23,974 nucleotides of DNA from a virus. The notes beneath the pieces were generated by a model that was not told the origin of the DNA, made no database searches, and saw only the letters and a list, made by a program, of their open reading frames with translations. Made by a program: the position numbers and the translations under genes. Shown one piece after another: positions 7,858 through 14,293 of this stretch (its first letter is position 1; the number at the start of each line of letters is the position of its first letter). The stretch lies in the IMG/VR virus record IMGVR_UViG_3300049740_000674, positions 1 to 23,974 of that record; one strand, written 5' to 3'.

Positions 7858-8963
7858 TGAGTGCCAAAGATAAAACTTATACTCCTTCGGAAGCTATCGA
7901 AGGTATGTTGGAAATTACTCCAATGGTTAGTGCAGACGGAACGGACTTAGTTCCTTGCTTACTCGGTGGAGTAGGTATCGGTAAGTCCTCTCTAGTCGAA
8001 CAATATGCTAAGACTCTCGCTAATGGTCGAAAGCTTGTCTACGGAAAAATAAATCCGAGCGAGGACGAGTTCTCTCTCATTGACTTGAGGATTGCAGACT
8101 TGGAGCCGGAGGACACGAGAGGTGTTCCGGTGGTCGACATGGTCGAAGGAGAGCCGGTACAAAGACTCGCTCAATTACAAAACTTGCCTATCTCAGGAAG
8201 TGGAGTTTTGTTTCTTGACGAGTTCGCACAAGCTACTCCGGAAATGCAAAAGATTGCCGGACGTGGTGTGCGTGAAAGGATTATTGGCGAAACAAAAATC
8301 TCTGACGGATTTAAAATTGTTTTAGCCGGTAATAGACAGACCGATAGAGCCGGAGCAAATTCTATCCTCTCTCACTTGTTAGACAGAGTGATAGAAATGC
8401 ACGTGGAAGGCGATACTAATTCTTGGTTAGCGTGGGCAACGAAGAATGATGTACACCCTCTGATAACTTCGTTCATAAACTATCAGCCTCAGTTCTTAAA
8501 TCACTTTGACCCTAAGTTGAAAGAGAGTCAGAGTTCCTCAAGGACTTGGTCAATGGCTAGTCCGATAGTTCAAAGATTTGAGAACGATTTGACTAACTCA
8601 ATGTTCGGAAAGCTTATGAGTGGTTGTATCGGCTCAGAGAGTACGGCTGAGTTCTTAACGTTCGTTAACCTCATGCAAAATGTTCCGTCCCTTGACGACA
8701 TTGTGAGTGGCGAGGACGTGGAAGTTCCGGAAGGAGTTGGTCTTCAATATGCGACTTGCTGTGGACTCGTTAAGGTCTTGTCTGAGTGCAAGGACAAGGA
8801 CTTGGTTTCCTATTGGGAAAATGCTCTCAAGTATGTTGAGAAGTTCCCAACGGCTGAGTTCGGTATCTACTTCGTTCGCTCTTGTGTTGGAGCAAGACCG
8901 GAGTTGGAGAAGAGCAAGGCGTTCGGACAATTCCGTGTGGATAATCAAAACCTAATTCTGTAG
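7857..8963 (+). CDS. MoxR-type AAA+ ATPase
   Basis: 368 residues. The ATPase core is clear: Walker A GGVGIGKS (37-44), Walker B GVLFLDEF (116-123) followed by AQATPEMQKI, sensor 1 in VLAGNRQTDRAG (N159) and a candidate arginine finger in LSHLLDRVIE (R177), the order of MoxR/RavA-like AAA+ proteins. The C-terminal half is helical lid without a recognisable added domain. MoxR ATPases work as hexameric chaperone-like remodelers with a VWA partner; the metallopeptidase-VWA gene two genes downstream is the obvious partner. Cytoplasmic. Translationally coupled to the 41-residue gene upstream. The transcript downstream carries a long palindrome and hammerhead B before the next gene. Confidence 0.9.
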   Translation: MSAKDKTYTPSEAIEGMLEITPMVSADGTDLVPCLLGGVGIGKSSLVEQYAKTLANGRKLVYGKINPSEDEFSLIDLRIADLEPEDTRGVPVVDMVEGEPVQRLAQLQNLPISGSGVLFLDEFAQATPEMQKIAGRGVRERIIGETKISDGFKIVLAGNRQTDRAGANSILSHLLDRVIEMHVEGDTNSWLAWATKNDVHPLITSFINYQPQFLNHFDPKLKESQSSSRTWSMASPIVQRFENDLTNSMFGKLMSGCIGSESTAEFLTFVNLMQNVPSLDDIVSGEDVEVPEGVGLQYATCCGLVKVLSECKDKDLVSYWENALKYVEKFPTAEFGIYFVRSCVGARPELEKSKAFGQFRVDNQNLIL

Positions 8964-8983
8964 GTCTTGGTTTTTTTGGAAGT

Positions 8984-9018
8984 GAGAGAAATATTTTACT
9001 AGTAAGATATTTTCTCTC
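8984..9018. repeat. Dispersed palindrome copy 2 (centre ACTAGT)
   Basis: The arms GAGAGAAA and TTTCTCTC flank TTTACTAGTAAG. As RNA the hairpin can extend outward to 8978-9024 with a G-U wobble and one mismatch, giving about 20 paired bases per arm. No U-run follows it. It begins 20 bases after the MoxR stop and ends just before hammerhead B, so one intergenic space holds both. Confidence 0.85.
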
Positions 9019-9025
9019 GCTGCCA

Positions 9026-9083
9026 TAAACTGATAATCGAGTGTGACTCGGTCTGACGATTACGAGAGTATGAAATCAGTTTA
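9026..9083 (+). ncRNA. Hammerhead ribozyme, type III (copy B)
   Basis: Stem III TAAACTGA/TCAGTTTA (9026-9033 with 9076-9083), TA before the predicted cut after 9035, stem I ATCGAG/CTCGGT (9036-9041 with 9047-9052) around loop TGTGA, core CTGACGA (9053-9059), stem II TAC/GTA with a GAGA tetraloop, core GAAA (9072-9075). Relative to copies A and C the stem I and II pairs change in a compensatory way (CGAG/CTCG, CAAG/CTTG, CTAGG/CCTAG), while loop TGTG, CTGA and GAAA stay fixed. The cleavage triplet is ATA, allowed by the NUH rule. A GGAGG site and ATG follow at 9102-9114. Confidence 0.85.
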
Positions 9084-9111
9084 TTAAATTTTTTATTTCA
9101 TGGAGGTATAA

Positions 9112-10068
9112 ATGAATAAAAATAAAACGTTAGAGTCTGTCTTTTCAGACTCGTTTGTTAAGGTGGTCTTTCGCAGAGGTTTACCCTCTGACCAAAAGGT
9201 CAATCCTAGGAGCAAGAAGGAGTTAGCAAAGTTGTTTGACTCTGACCCTTCTATGCACACAGCTTCGGACTATTTGTTTCCGGAGAAAATCAATTCCTAT
9301 TTTAGGAAATACTTTGTAGCGTTTGAGACGACTGTGTTTAAGCCGTTGTCTTATCCTTGGTCGGACGGAGATACTAACTCTTCACAATGGAGAATTATTC
9401 CTAACGACAAAGTGACTCAGTTAGAGAAACTCTACAAGCAACACAAGGCAATGTTTGAAAAAGCAGTTGACTCGTTTTGTTCAAATTATGATTGGCATAT
9501 TGAAAATGCTAAGAAGAAATTGGGCGAAGCTTTCGACATCAATAACTATGATGATGTAGAAACTTTCAGAGCGAAGTGCAAATTTGAAATACAGTTTGGA
9601 GCCTTCGAGTCTGTGTCATTTTCTAATGACGCTAGAGTTCAATTGTCAGCCGAGCAACGTTCAATGATTGAGAGTCAAGTTGCGAGTAATTTCAAAGATA
9701 CTCACAACATGATTGCCAAAGAGCAAATAGCCGGACTGACTGAGGCTCTAGACAATGTCTTAGTTGCAATGGAAAAGGAAGGCAACAAAGGGTCGTTCTT
9801 TAAACGTGCAGTCTTTGATAACCTCAAGGCTAAAGTTGAAAATGCTCAGAGTATCAATGACAAGCTTCTTAACAGTAAGAAATTGTCCGGTGTGATATCT
9901 CAAGTGACTGCGACCTTAACCAAAGTATCAAACGGCATAGAGTCTCTCAAAGGCAAGGACGACCTTGCGGTTGAAAACCGAGAGTCTATGAAAGAAGAAA
10001 TAACTACAGCGAAGAAAAGTCTCAACGACTCTATCTTCGGTGGACTAATGGGAGGCGACAATGAGTGA
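9112..10068 (+). CDS. Coiled-coil protein of the MoxR-VWA module
   Basis: 318 residues without a recognised catalytic motif. The N-terminal 110 residues are mixed (KVVFRRGLPSDQ, ASDYLFPEKINSYFRKYF, a Trp-containing SYPWSDGD). From about 115 on it is almost entirely helical and charged, with long heptad-like stretches around 115-170 and 190-310, ending GGLMGGDNE. Lying between a MoxR ATPase and a VWA/metallopeptidase gene, and overlapping the latter by eight bases, it resembles the DUF3150-type third member of phage MoxR-VWA clusters, but I could not confirm the family. A structural adaptor for the ATPase complex is the likely role. Good GGAGG site; its mRNA would begin at hammerhead B. Confidence 0.8.
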   Translation: MNKNKTLESVFSDSFVKVVFRRGLPSDQKVNPRSKKELAKLFDSDPSMHTASDYLFPEKINSYFRKYFVAFETTVFKPLSYPWSDGDTNSSQWRIIPNDKVTQLEKLYKQHKAMFEKAVDSFCSNYDWHIENAKKKLGEAFDINNYDDVETFRAKCKFEIQFGAFESVSFSNDARVQLSAEQRSMIESQVASNFKDTHNMIAKEQIAGLTEALDNVLVAMEKEGNKGSFFKRAVFDNLKAKVENAQSINDKLLNSKKLSGVISQVTATLTKVSNGIESLKGKDDLAVENRESMKEEITTAKKSLNDSIFGGLMGGDNE

Positions 10069-11503
10069 GTACAACGTTGCACAAAGACGACCTGAGTATA
10101 TGGGTCAAACGGCAGAGCAAGTCATAACAAAAGCTAAGTCACAGTTAATGGACTCAGCTACCGGCATGACTTCTATTCTCTTAGGACTTGACCTCATAGA
10201 GGACGAGTCCATTGGGACAATGGCTACGGACGGCAAGAGTATTATTTACTCTCCGGATTTCACTTTGTCTATGAAGTTCGACCAAATAAAAGGAGTCTTA
10301 ATTCACGAGGCTCTTCACGTTGTTTGGGGACACCATATACGAAGGTGCGAAGGTGGTCTTGAAAGACACCCTAAGCTTTGGAACATTGCTACTGACTATG
10401 CAATCAATTCATACATTGTGTATGACTTGAATTTAGATTTACCGGAAGGTGGTCTACTTGATAGGAAGTATCAGTCATGGTCGGCTAATGCAATCTATGA
10501 CTTCTTGTATGCGAATGACGAGGAGTTGGAGAAGGCAAAGTCTCAGGTTGAGAAAGGACTAGGTCAAGAGTCGGACGAGCAAGGCGAGTCTGAGCAAGAC
10601 GAGTCTGATTCAGGCGAGGGCGAAGGTCAGGGTCAGGGTCAGGGCGAAAGTCAGGACGAGGACGAAGCCGAAGGACAAATGTCCGGACAAGGTGGAGTCA
10701 ATCTTGACGACTTACCTCAGCCGGTTGGTGGTGTCATTGACATGAAGGGCGAAGAAGGACAAGACCTCACTCCTCAAGAAGTACGAGAGGAGCAGACGAG
10801 ACTTGACCAACAAGTTCTTATGGCAGAGAAACTTGAAGGAATGAAAGGAGACTCAGGCAACGTTGACTACCTTGGAGGCAGAGCCGGAGAAATCAAAAGA
10901 CCTCAGGTTGCATGGAATGATTACTTGAGAGAGATACTAACCTCTCGTAAATCCAACAAGAGGTCTTACGCTCGACTCAATAAAAAGTATCAACACTCCG
11001 GACTAATCTTGCCGTCAAAGAAACGTGAGAACGAAATAAAAAACGTTGTCATTCTCAATGACGTATCAGGCAGTACCGAATGGTGTCGTGATGAATTCAT
11101 TACAGAAACCATGACGTTGCTTGAGGAGTTTGCAGTTGAGAAACTGTGGGTCGGAAGGTATGCCTCTAACCATTTTAGAAATGAGCAAGGAGAATACTTC
11201 GACTTGTTCGACACGACTCAAGGAGATTGTATGCCGGACAAAGATACGTTCCCTTGTCATGGCTCCGGTGGTACTTATGGTGTTGCCGGTTTCAATGCTT
11301 TCCTTTCTAAGCTTGAAGAGAGAGACGAGGTCGACTTGCTTATTCACTTCTCGGACGGAGAGGACGACTTTGAAATGGAAGAGTTGGACGAGCCTATGCC
11401 GGACAATCTACCGGTCATTCACGTCTTTACTGTTGAAGGTAGCTACGGCTTCTCTAATCCAAAAAAGGATATGCCTTTTGGCGAGAGGGTGTTCATCAAG
11501 TGA
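10061..11503 (+). CDS. Metallopeptidase-like plus VWA-like protein (DUF2201-type)
   Basis: 480 residues in three parts. The N-terminal metallopeptidase-like domain has IHEALHVVWGHH (81-92), an HExxH motif with further His, followed by LWNIATDYAINSYI, the second helix of the family. A very acidic linker (about 155-235) contains Glu/Ser/Gly-Gln repeats (GEGQGQGQGE). The C-terminal VWA-like domain has the MIDAS start NDVSGSTE (333-340) and HFSDGEDDFE near 415. This matches the DUF2201 plan of a putative metallopeptidase fused to a VWA-like domain, which travels with MoxR ATPases; VWA proteins act as substrate adaptors for MoxR. Activity of the zinc site is not established. No signal peptide. Starts in an ATGAGTGA overlap with the previous gene. 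Confidence 0.9.
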   Translation: MSEYNVAQRRPEYMGQTAEQVITKAKSQLMDSATGMTSILLGLDLIEDESIGTMATDGKSIIYSPDFTLSMKFDQIKGVLIHEALHVVWGHHIRRCEGGLERHPKLWNIATDYAINSYIVYDLNLDLPEGGLLDRKYQSWSANAIYDFLYANDEELEKAKSQVEKGLGQESDEQGESEQDESDSGEGEGQGQGQGESQDEDEAEGQMSGQGGVNLDDLPQPVGGVIDMKGEEGQDLTPQEVREEQTRLDQQVLMAEKLEGMKGDSGNVDYLGGRAGEIKRPQVAWNDYLREILTSRKSNKRSYARLNKKYQHSGLILPSKKRENEIKNVVILNDVSGSTEWCRDEFITETMTLLEEFAVEKLWVGRYASNHFRNEQGEYFDLFDTTQGDCMPDKDTFPCHGSGGTYGVAGFNAFLSKLEERDEVDLLIHFSDGEDDFEMEELDEPMPDNLPVIHVFTVEGSYGFSNPKKDMPFGERVFIK

Positions 11504-11512
11504 ACACCTTTT
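11488..11512 (+). terminator. Hairpin with short U-run at the end of the VWA gene
   Basis: GGTGTTCA pairs perfectly with TGAACACC around a 5-base loop, followed by TTTTCC. The stem overlaps the stop codon. With only four U residues it is probably a partial terminator or a 3' protecting hairpin, and could let the transcript continue to palindrome copy 3 and hammerhead C. Confidence 0.5.
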
Positions 11513-11562
11513 CCCCGAAAGTTTTACACCATGTGTAACAGTTTGTGTTTCGTGACCCTTGT

Positions 11563-11594
11563 AGAGAAAGTATTTACTAGTAAATATTTTCTCT
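11563..11594. repeat. Dispersed palindrome copy 3 (centre ACTAGT), longest hairpin
   Basis: The best copy: AGAGAAAGTATTTACT on one arm and AGTAAATATTTTCTCT on the other, with a single mismatch. It is nested inside a second perfect inverted repeat, CGTGACC (11551-11557) and GGTCACG (11601-11607), so as RNA the whole 11551-11607 segment can fold into one long hairpin. A smaller repeat, TTACAC/GTGTAA (11524-11538), lies just upstream. Hammerhead C starts 25 bases downstream. Confidence 0.88.
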
Positions 11595-11631
11595 AATGTT
11601 GGTCACGGGACGCAAATTTTCACTTCTAAAA

Positions 11632-11689
11632 AAACTGATAATCAAGTGTGTGCTTGGTCTGAATGATTACAAAAGTATGAAATCAGTTT
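11632..11689 (+). ncRNA. Hammerhead ribozyme motif, type III (copy C, extra core base)
   Basis: Stem III AAACTGA/TCAGTTT (11632-11638 with 11683-11689), TA before a predicted cut after 11640, stem I ATCAAG/CTTGGT (11641-11646 with 11653-11658) around loop TGTGTG, core CTGAATGA (11659-11666), stem II TAC/GTA with AAAA loop, core GAAA (11679-11682). The architecture and compensatory stem changes match copies A and B. The first core segment has one base more than the CUGANGA consensus, so cleavage may be reduced or lost. Lies 28 bases before the ATG at 11717. Confidence 0.7.
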
Positions 11690-11716
11690 ATTAACTTAAT
11701 CTTTATAGGAGGTACT

Positions 11717-12445
11717 ATGGAAGATTTAAAACTACAGTTGTGGTTAGCCAAAGACGGAATGTTTACAGAGGTCTGTAAGCATGACGACCACACAAAATGG
11801 GACGTTTCTTTTTTAAGAAGTGTCAGACATCAATTAGACATGAAGGGTAACTTGTCCGAGAAACAATGGACTATGGTTGCGAAGATACGAGACAAAGTTC
11901 TTGCTCCTCCAAAACCTAAAGAGACTATTCAAGTCAATGAGATAAGCAAAGTGTTGGAGTTCCTAAACAGAGTTCCTAACTTTTCATCTATCAGAGTTGC
12001 TATGTCAGTTCCAATTGCCGGAGGTAGTTCCGGAAATGCTGATTGGTTTCTGAAGATGTACGTTGCTACTGACAAGTCAAAGTTTGAAGGTCAGTTGCAG
12101 TTGCTCGTCAGTTGTGACCCTGACTTTCAATATGGCAAAGAGTATCTTGGTAGGGTGGACTTGAACGGATTGTTCTTTCCTCACTTTAGATACTCTAATG
12201 TTCAGTTGGACTTTGAGAAACAAGCAATCAAAGACGAAGCAGTCAATACTCTAAATGCAATTGCCCTTGACCCTGAGAAAGTTGTCCGAGAGTTCGGACA
12301 GTTGACCGGTCAATGTTCTTTCTGCAAGAGGAGATTGTCTGACGATATCTCGAAAGCGTACGGATATGGAAAGCATTGTGCTAAGAAGTATCAGTTAACG
12401 TATCCGACTAAAAAACAATTTGAAATGCAAGGAGGTGTAGCATGA
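11717..12445 (+). CDS. Hypothetical protein with C-terminal DUF6011-like zinc motif
   Basis: 242 residues. The N-terminal 190 are soluble and unrecognised, with helical segments near 30-60 and a mixed beta region (SIRVAMSVPIAGGSSGNADWFLKMYVA). The C-terminal part has GQCSFCKRRLSDDISKAYGYGKHCAKKY, the DUF6011-type signature: CxxC, a Leu/Ser-Asp turn, GYGxxC near the end, probably a small zinc-binding treble-clef-like element. Proteins with this tail are common in phage genomes and may bind nucleic acid; the exact role is unknown. Strong ribosome binding site (TAGGAGG), and hammerhead C precedes it. Ends in an ATGA overlap with the next gene. Confidence 0.82.
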   Translation: MEDLKLQLWLAKDGMFTEVCKHDDHTKWDVSFLRSVRHQLDMKGNLSEKQWTMVAKIRDKVLAPPKPKETIQVNEISKVLEFLNRVPNFSSIRVAMSVPIAGGSSGNADWFLKMYVATDKSKFEGQLQLLVSCDPDFQYGKEYLGRVDLNGLFFPHFRYSNVQLDFEKQAIKDEAVNTLNAIALDPEKVVREFGQLTGQCSFCKRRLSDDISKAYGYGKHCAKKYQLTYPTKKQFEMQGGVA

Positions 12446-12747
12446 CAGAAGTTAAAGAAAAGATGTTATATATAGATGAACGTATAGTTCTGAAAGATAT
12501 AGTCAACGACTTGGTATCAGCAGTTGATATCATTCAGAGGTTAAGTAAACAATTGTCTTATCGAGTAGACAATGTCCAAAGACTAGACGCTATAAGTCTA
12601 AGTGAGGTTGAGTCTATTCGAGACTATCTTGACTCTATTCTTAGGTTGTCCGTGGAAAGCATTGACGACTTTCAACAAGGAGCCGACCATTTATCAGACT
12701 TGGTTGTTGCTATCAAAGACAACAGAAAGTCAGGAGGTGTAGCATGA
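12442..12747 (+). CDS. Hypothetical helical protein
   Basis: 101 residues, charged and almost wholly helical (RIVLKDIVNDLVSAVDIIQRLSK, then LSEVESIRDYLDSILRL), so probably a small coiled-coil or helical-bundle protein; no motif recognised. Its ATG overlaps the previous stop, with GGAGG seven bases upstream. It ends in GGVA like the previous protein, because both genes share the same junction sequence GGAGGTGTAGCATGA that supplies the next gene's Shine-Dalgarno. Confidence 0.75.
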   Translation: MTEVKEKMLYIDERIVLKDIVNDLVSAVDIIQRLSKQLSYRVDNVQRLDAISLSEVESIRDYLDSILRLSVESIDDFQQGADHLSDLVVAIKDNRKSGGVA

Positions 12748-12980
12748 GTAAATACTTTAAAGAAAGAATGACTTTTGCTAAGGAGTTGCACTCTGCAAGG
12801 AAGGTTGAAGTTCTGCTCACACTTCCGGTGGAAGAGGCTCTAGCAATAGCAACAATTCTTGAGGACTTAATCAAGTGTGCTAGTGATGAAAAAGTGATAG
12901 AGATTTGCAATCAAGCTTTGGATTCATTCGACAAAGGAAAAGTAAAAGTCTCGGAGGTGGAGTATGAAAAGACTACTTAG
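12744..12980 (+). CDS. Hypothetical helical protein
   Basis: 78 residues, helical and soluble (LHSARKVEVLLTLPVEEALAIATILEDLIKCA). No recognised family. Starts in an ATGA overlap after GGAGGTGTAGC and overlaps the next gene by 17 bases, so it is embedded in a translationally coupled run. May work with its two neighbours in the hammerhead C transcript. Confidence 0.72.
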   Translation: MSKYFKERMTFAKELHSARKVEVLLTLPVEEALAIATILEDLIKCASDEKVIEICNQALDSFDKGKVKVSEVEYEKTT

Positions 12981-13533
12981 ATTTAAGTATTACCCTCGTA
13001 GTGGGTTGAATGTCAGAGCCGGTATTATCCATGGCGAAAGCTTTGCCGAGTTAATTCCTCAGGTTTGTGAAGTCATGTGGTCAGAGTCAATGCCTTATGG
13101 GAAATACTTTGTGTTCAAGGACGACTTCAGAAGTGGAGAGTTTGAAATCGCTAGTGAGGTTTCAAAGTTCACGTCTCGTTCCGATAAACCTATGTCTTTC
13201 AGAATGGTCTTTCGTCACTTCGCAATGATAAGACAAGCCGGTTGTTATGACTCTGACCTTTCTATTGCACAGATAGACAGGAAGTATCACAAGTTCTTGA
13301 ATAATAAAAAGAACAAAAAAGATATTGAGTTGTTTCGCTATAGCAATACTCACTTCACAATAACTCATTCTCCTATTGCTGAGTTGTTTCTAAAGTGGAT
13401 TGACAAGTTTGGAACGGAAGAAGATTTGAAAGTTCTAGATAATTTTTTACATCATAGCAATATGTATACTCCGACTGAACAGTTTGAGAAAAGTATTAGA
13501 TATAGATTAAAAAATATAAAACAGTCTGCTTAA
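12964..13533 (+). CDS. Hypothetical protein, last gene of the rightward operon
   Basis: 189 residues, basic, with aromatic-rich segments (FKYYPRSGLNVRAGIIHG, YGKYFVFKDDF) and a Lys-rich stretch in the middle (KFLNNKKNKKD). No catalytic motif, no membrane segment, no Cys cluster. Start ATG has GGAGGTGG five bases upstream and lies inside the previous gene. Followed by a strong intrinsic terminator. Function unknown. Confidence 0.75.
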   Translation: MKRLLRFKYYPRSGLNVRAGIIHGESFAELIPQVCEVMWSESMPYGKYFVFKDDFRSGEFEIASEVSKFTSRSDKPMSFRMVFRHFAMIRQAGCYDSDLSIAQIDRKYHKFLNNKKNKKDIELFRYSNTHFTITHSPIAELFLKWIDKFGTEEDLKVLDNFLHHSNMYTPTEQFEKSIRYRLKNIKQSA

Positions 13534-13539
13534 AATTAG

Positions 13540-13586
13540 CCGAGGCTATGTGGTATTAATTTACTGCATAGTCTCGGTTTTTTTTT
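13540..13586 (+). terminator. Intrinsic terminator of the MoxR-VWA region
   Basis: CCGAGGCTATG (13540-13550) pairs over 11 bases (one G-U) with CATAGTCTCGG (13567-13577), followed directly by nine T residues. This is the strongest rightward terminator in the window and ends the operon that begins at 7732. Confidence 0.9.
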
Positions 13587-13666
13587 GGCTCAAAATTTCT
13601 AAACATGATGACATTTTTTTGGTTTGTAATCCCTCATATTACTTTATCTTATGACAATCCCTTGTG

Positions 13667-13696
13667 AAGAAAGTATTTACTAGGAAATATTTTTAC
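13667..13696. repeat. Dispersed palindrome copy 4 (decayed)
   Basis: AAGAAAGTATTTACTAG followed by GAAATATTTTTAC: the left arm is intact and the right arm has changes, so symmetry is weaker. Intergenic, between the terminator at 13586 and the promoter at 13781. Confidence 0.7.
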
Positions 13697-13780
13697 GTGC
13701 CTGAAAACACAGCGTCTGAATACAACAAACTTTAGAAAAAAAATCAACAGTAGATTGATTATTAAGTGGCTGACGTATGC

Positions 13781-13810
13781 TTGTCATGTCATATCACTAT
13801 GCTATATAAT
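13781..13810 (+). promoter_or_regulatory. Sigma-70-like promoter of the small RNA
   Basis: TTGTCA (13781-13786), an 18-base spacer, then TATAAT (13805-13810). The region 13792-13811 matches the element at 6403-6422 at 19 of 20 positions. Predicted start about 13817. No gene follows before the terminator at 13964. Confidence 0.7.
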
Positions 13811-13816
13811 AAAAGT

Positions 13817-13964
13817 AATTGTTCATGTTCTTTCATAGCGTGAACAACCTCCTAAGAAATCAAAGGCTTAGGCTAAAAGTCTTTGAAGTTTAATAAGATT
13901 GGAGGCAGACTTGAGCCATAGATAATTCTCCAAAGTAATCTATTAAGTCTGTCTCCTTTTTTTT
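13817..13964 (+). ncRNA. Probable phage small RNA with own promoter and terminator
   Basis: About 148 bases between a consensus-like promoter and a strong terminator. Predicted stems: GTTCATG/CGTGAAC (13821-13845), CCTAAG/CTTAGG (13851-13872), CAAAG/CTTTG overlapping it, and a long terminator hairpin with GGAGGCAGACTT/AAGTCTGTCTCC (13901-13956, 12 bp with one G-U) plus an inner ATAGAT/ATCTAT stem, then eight T residues. The only internal frame is 22 codons without a Shine-Dalgarno. I do not recognise the family. An alternative is an attenuated leader of the genes starting at 14003, but those have their own promoter. Confidence 0.65.
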
Positions 13965-13987
13965 ATGCTAGTCCCTTGCTATCTATA

Positions 13988-13996
13988 TGATATAAT
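13988..13996 (+). promoter_or_regulatory. Extended -10 promoter for the leaderless gene at 14003
   Basis: TGATATAAT, an extended -10 box, ends six bases before the ATG at 14003, so transcription should begin at or beside the first base of that codon. It follows the small-RNA terminator closely, making it an independent transcription unit. Confidence 0.65.
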
Positions 13997-14002
13997 CATC
14001 TG

Positions 14003-14293
14003 ATGTATGCAGTTGTCAGACACACCTTTGAGTTAACTATCCCTGAGCCTTTTGTTAAGTCTTCTCAGAAAAGTTTTGGGGATTGGAAATATAAAGTGTG
14101 GACGTTTGATACCTATGAGGAGGCTAGTAAGTTTGCATTTAAACTTTTATTAGTAGAGCCATTACTTAGGTATGACGAGCAATCGTATCACAACGCAATG
14201 AATTCTCTTGCCGAGAATGGATACTATACCTTGGGTAAAGAAAGCATAGCGATAGCAGAAGTAGAAGATAAAATTACAAGTGAGGATACCTAA
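14003..14293 (+). CDS. Hypothetical protein, probably from leaderless mRNA
   Basis: 96 residues, mixed alpha/beta (YAVVRHTFELTIPEPF, then WKYKVWTFDTYEEASKFAFKLLL), soluble, no recognised motif. There is no Shine-Dalgarno; the ATG is six bases after the TATAAT box, implying leaderless translation as for lambda cI from its maintenance promoter. Overlaps the following ribbon-helix-helix-like gene by one base (TAATG). The pair lies next to an inverted replication gene block and may be regulatory. Confidence 0.7.
   Translation: MYAVVRHTFELTIPEPFVKSSQKSFGDWKYKVWTFDTYEEASKFAFKLLLVEPLLRYDEQSYHNAMNSLAENGYYTLGKESIAIAEVEDKITSEDT

Noticed and set aside
8655-8948. 97-residue minus-strand frame opposite the MoxR C terminus, and similar long antisense frames
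   Set aside because: They mirror the codon pattern of the real plus-strand genes, have no ribosome binding sites and no recognisable domains.
8949-8977. Terminator after MoxR (weak ACCTA/TAGGT stem then seven T)
   Set aside because: The stem is only five A/T-rich pairs, with six bases (CTTGG and more) before the T-run; the downstream hammerhead and coiled-coil gene have no other promoter, so read-through is more likely.
12339-12355. Fourth hammerhead-like core, CTGACGA then GAAA, inside the DUF6011-like gene
   Set aside because: No pairing stem II between the two cores and no stem I or III around them; the bases are explained by the conserved LSDDISKAYG codons.
13826-13894. 22-codon frame inside the small RNA
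   Set aside because: No Shine-Dalgarno, start inside a stem, and no recognisable composition; treated as chance.
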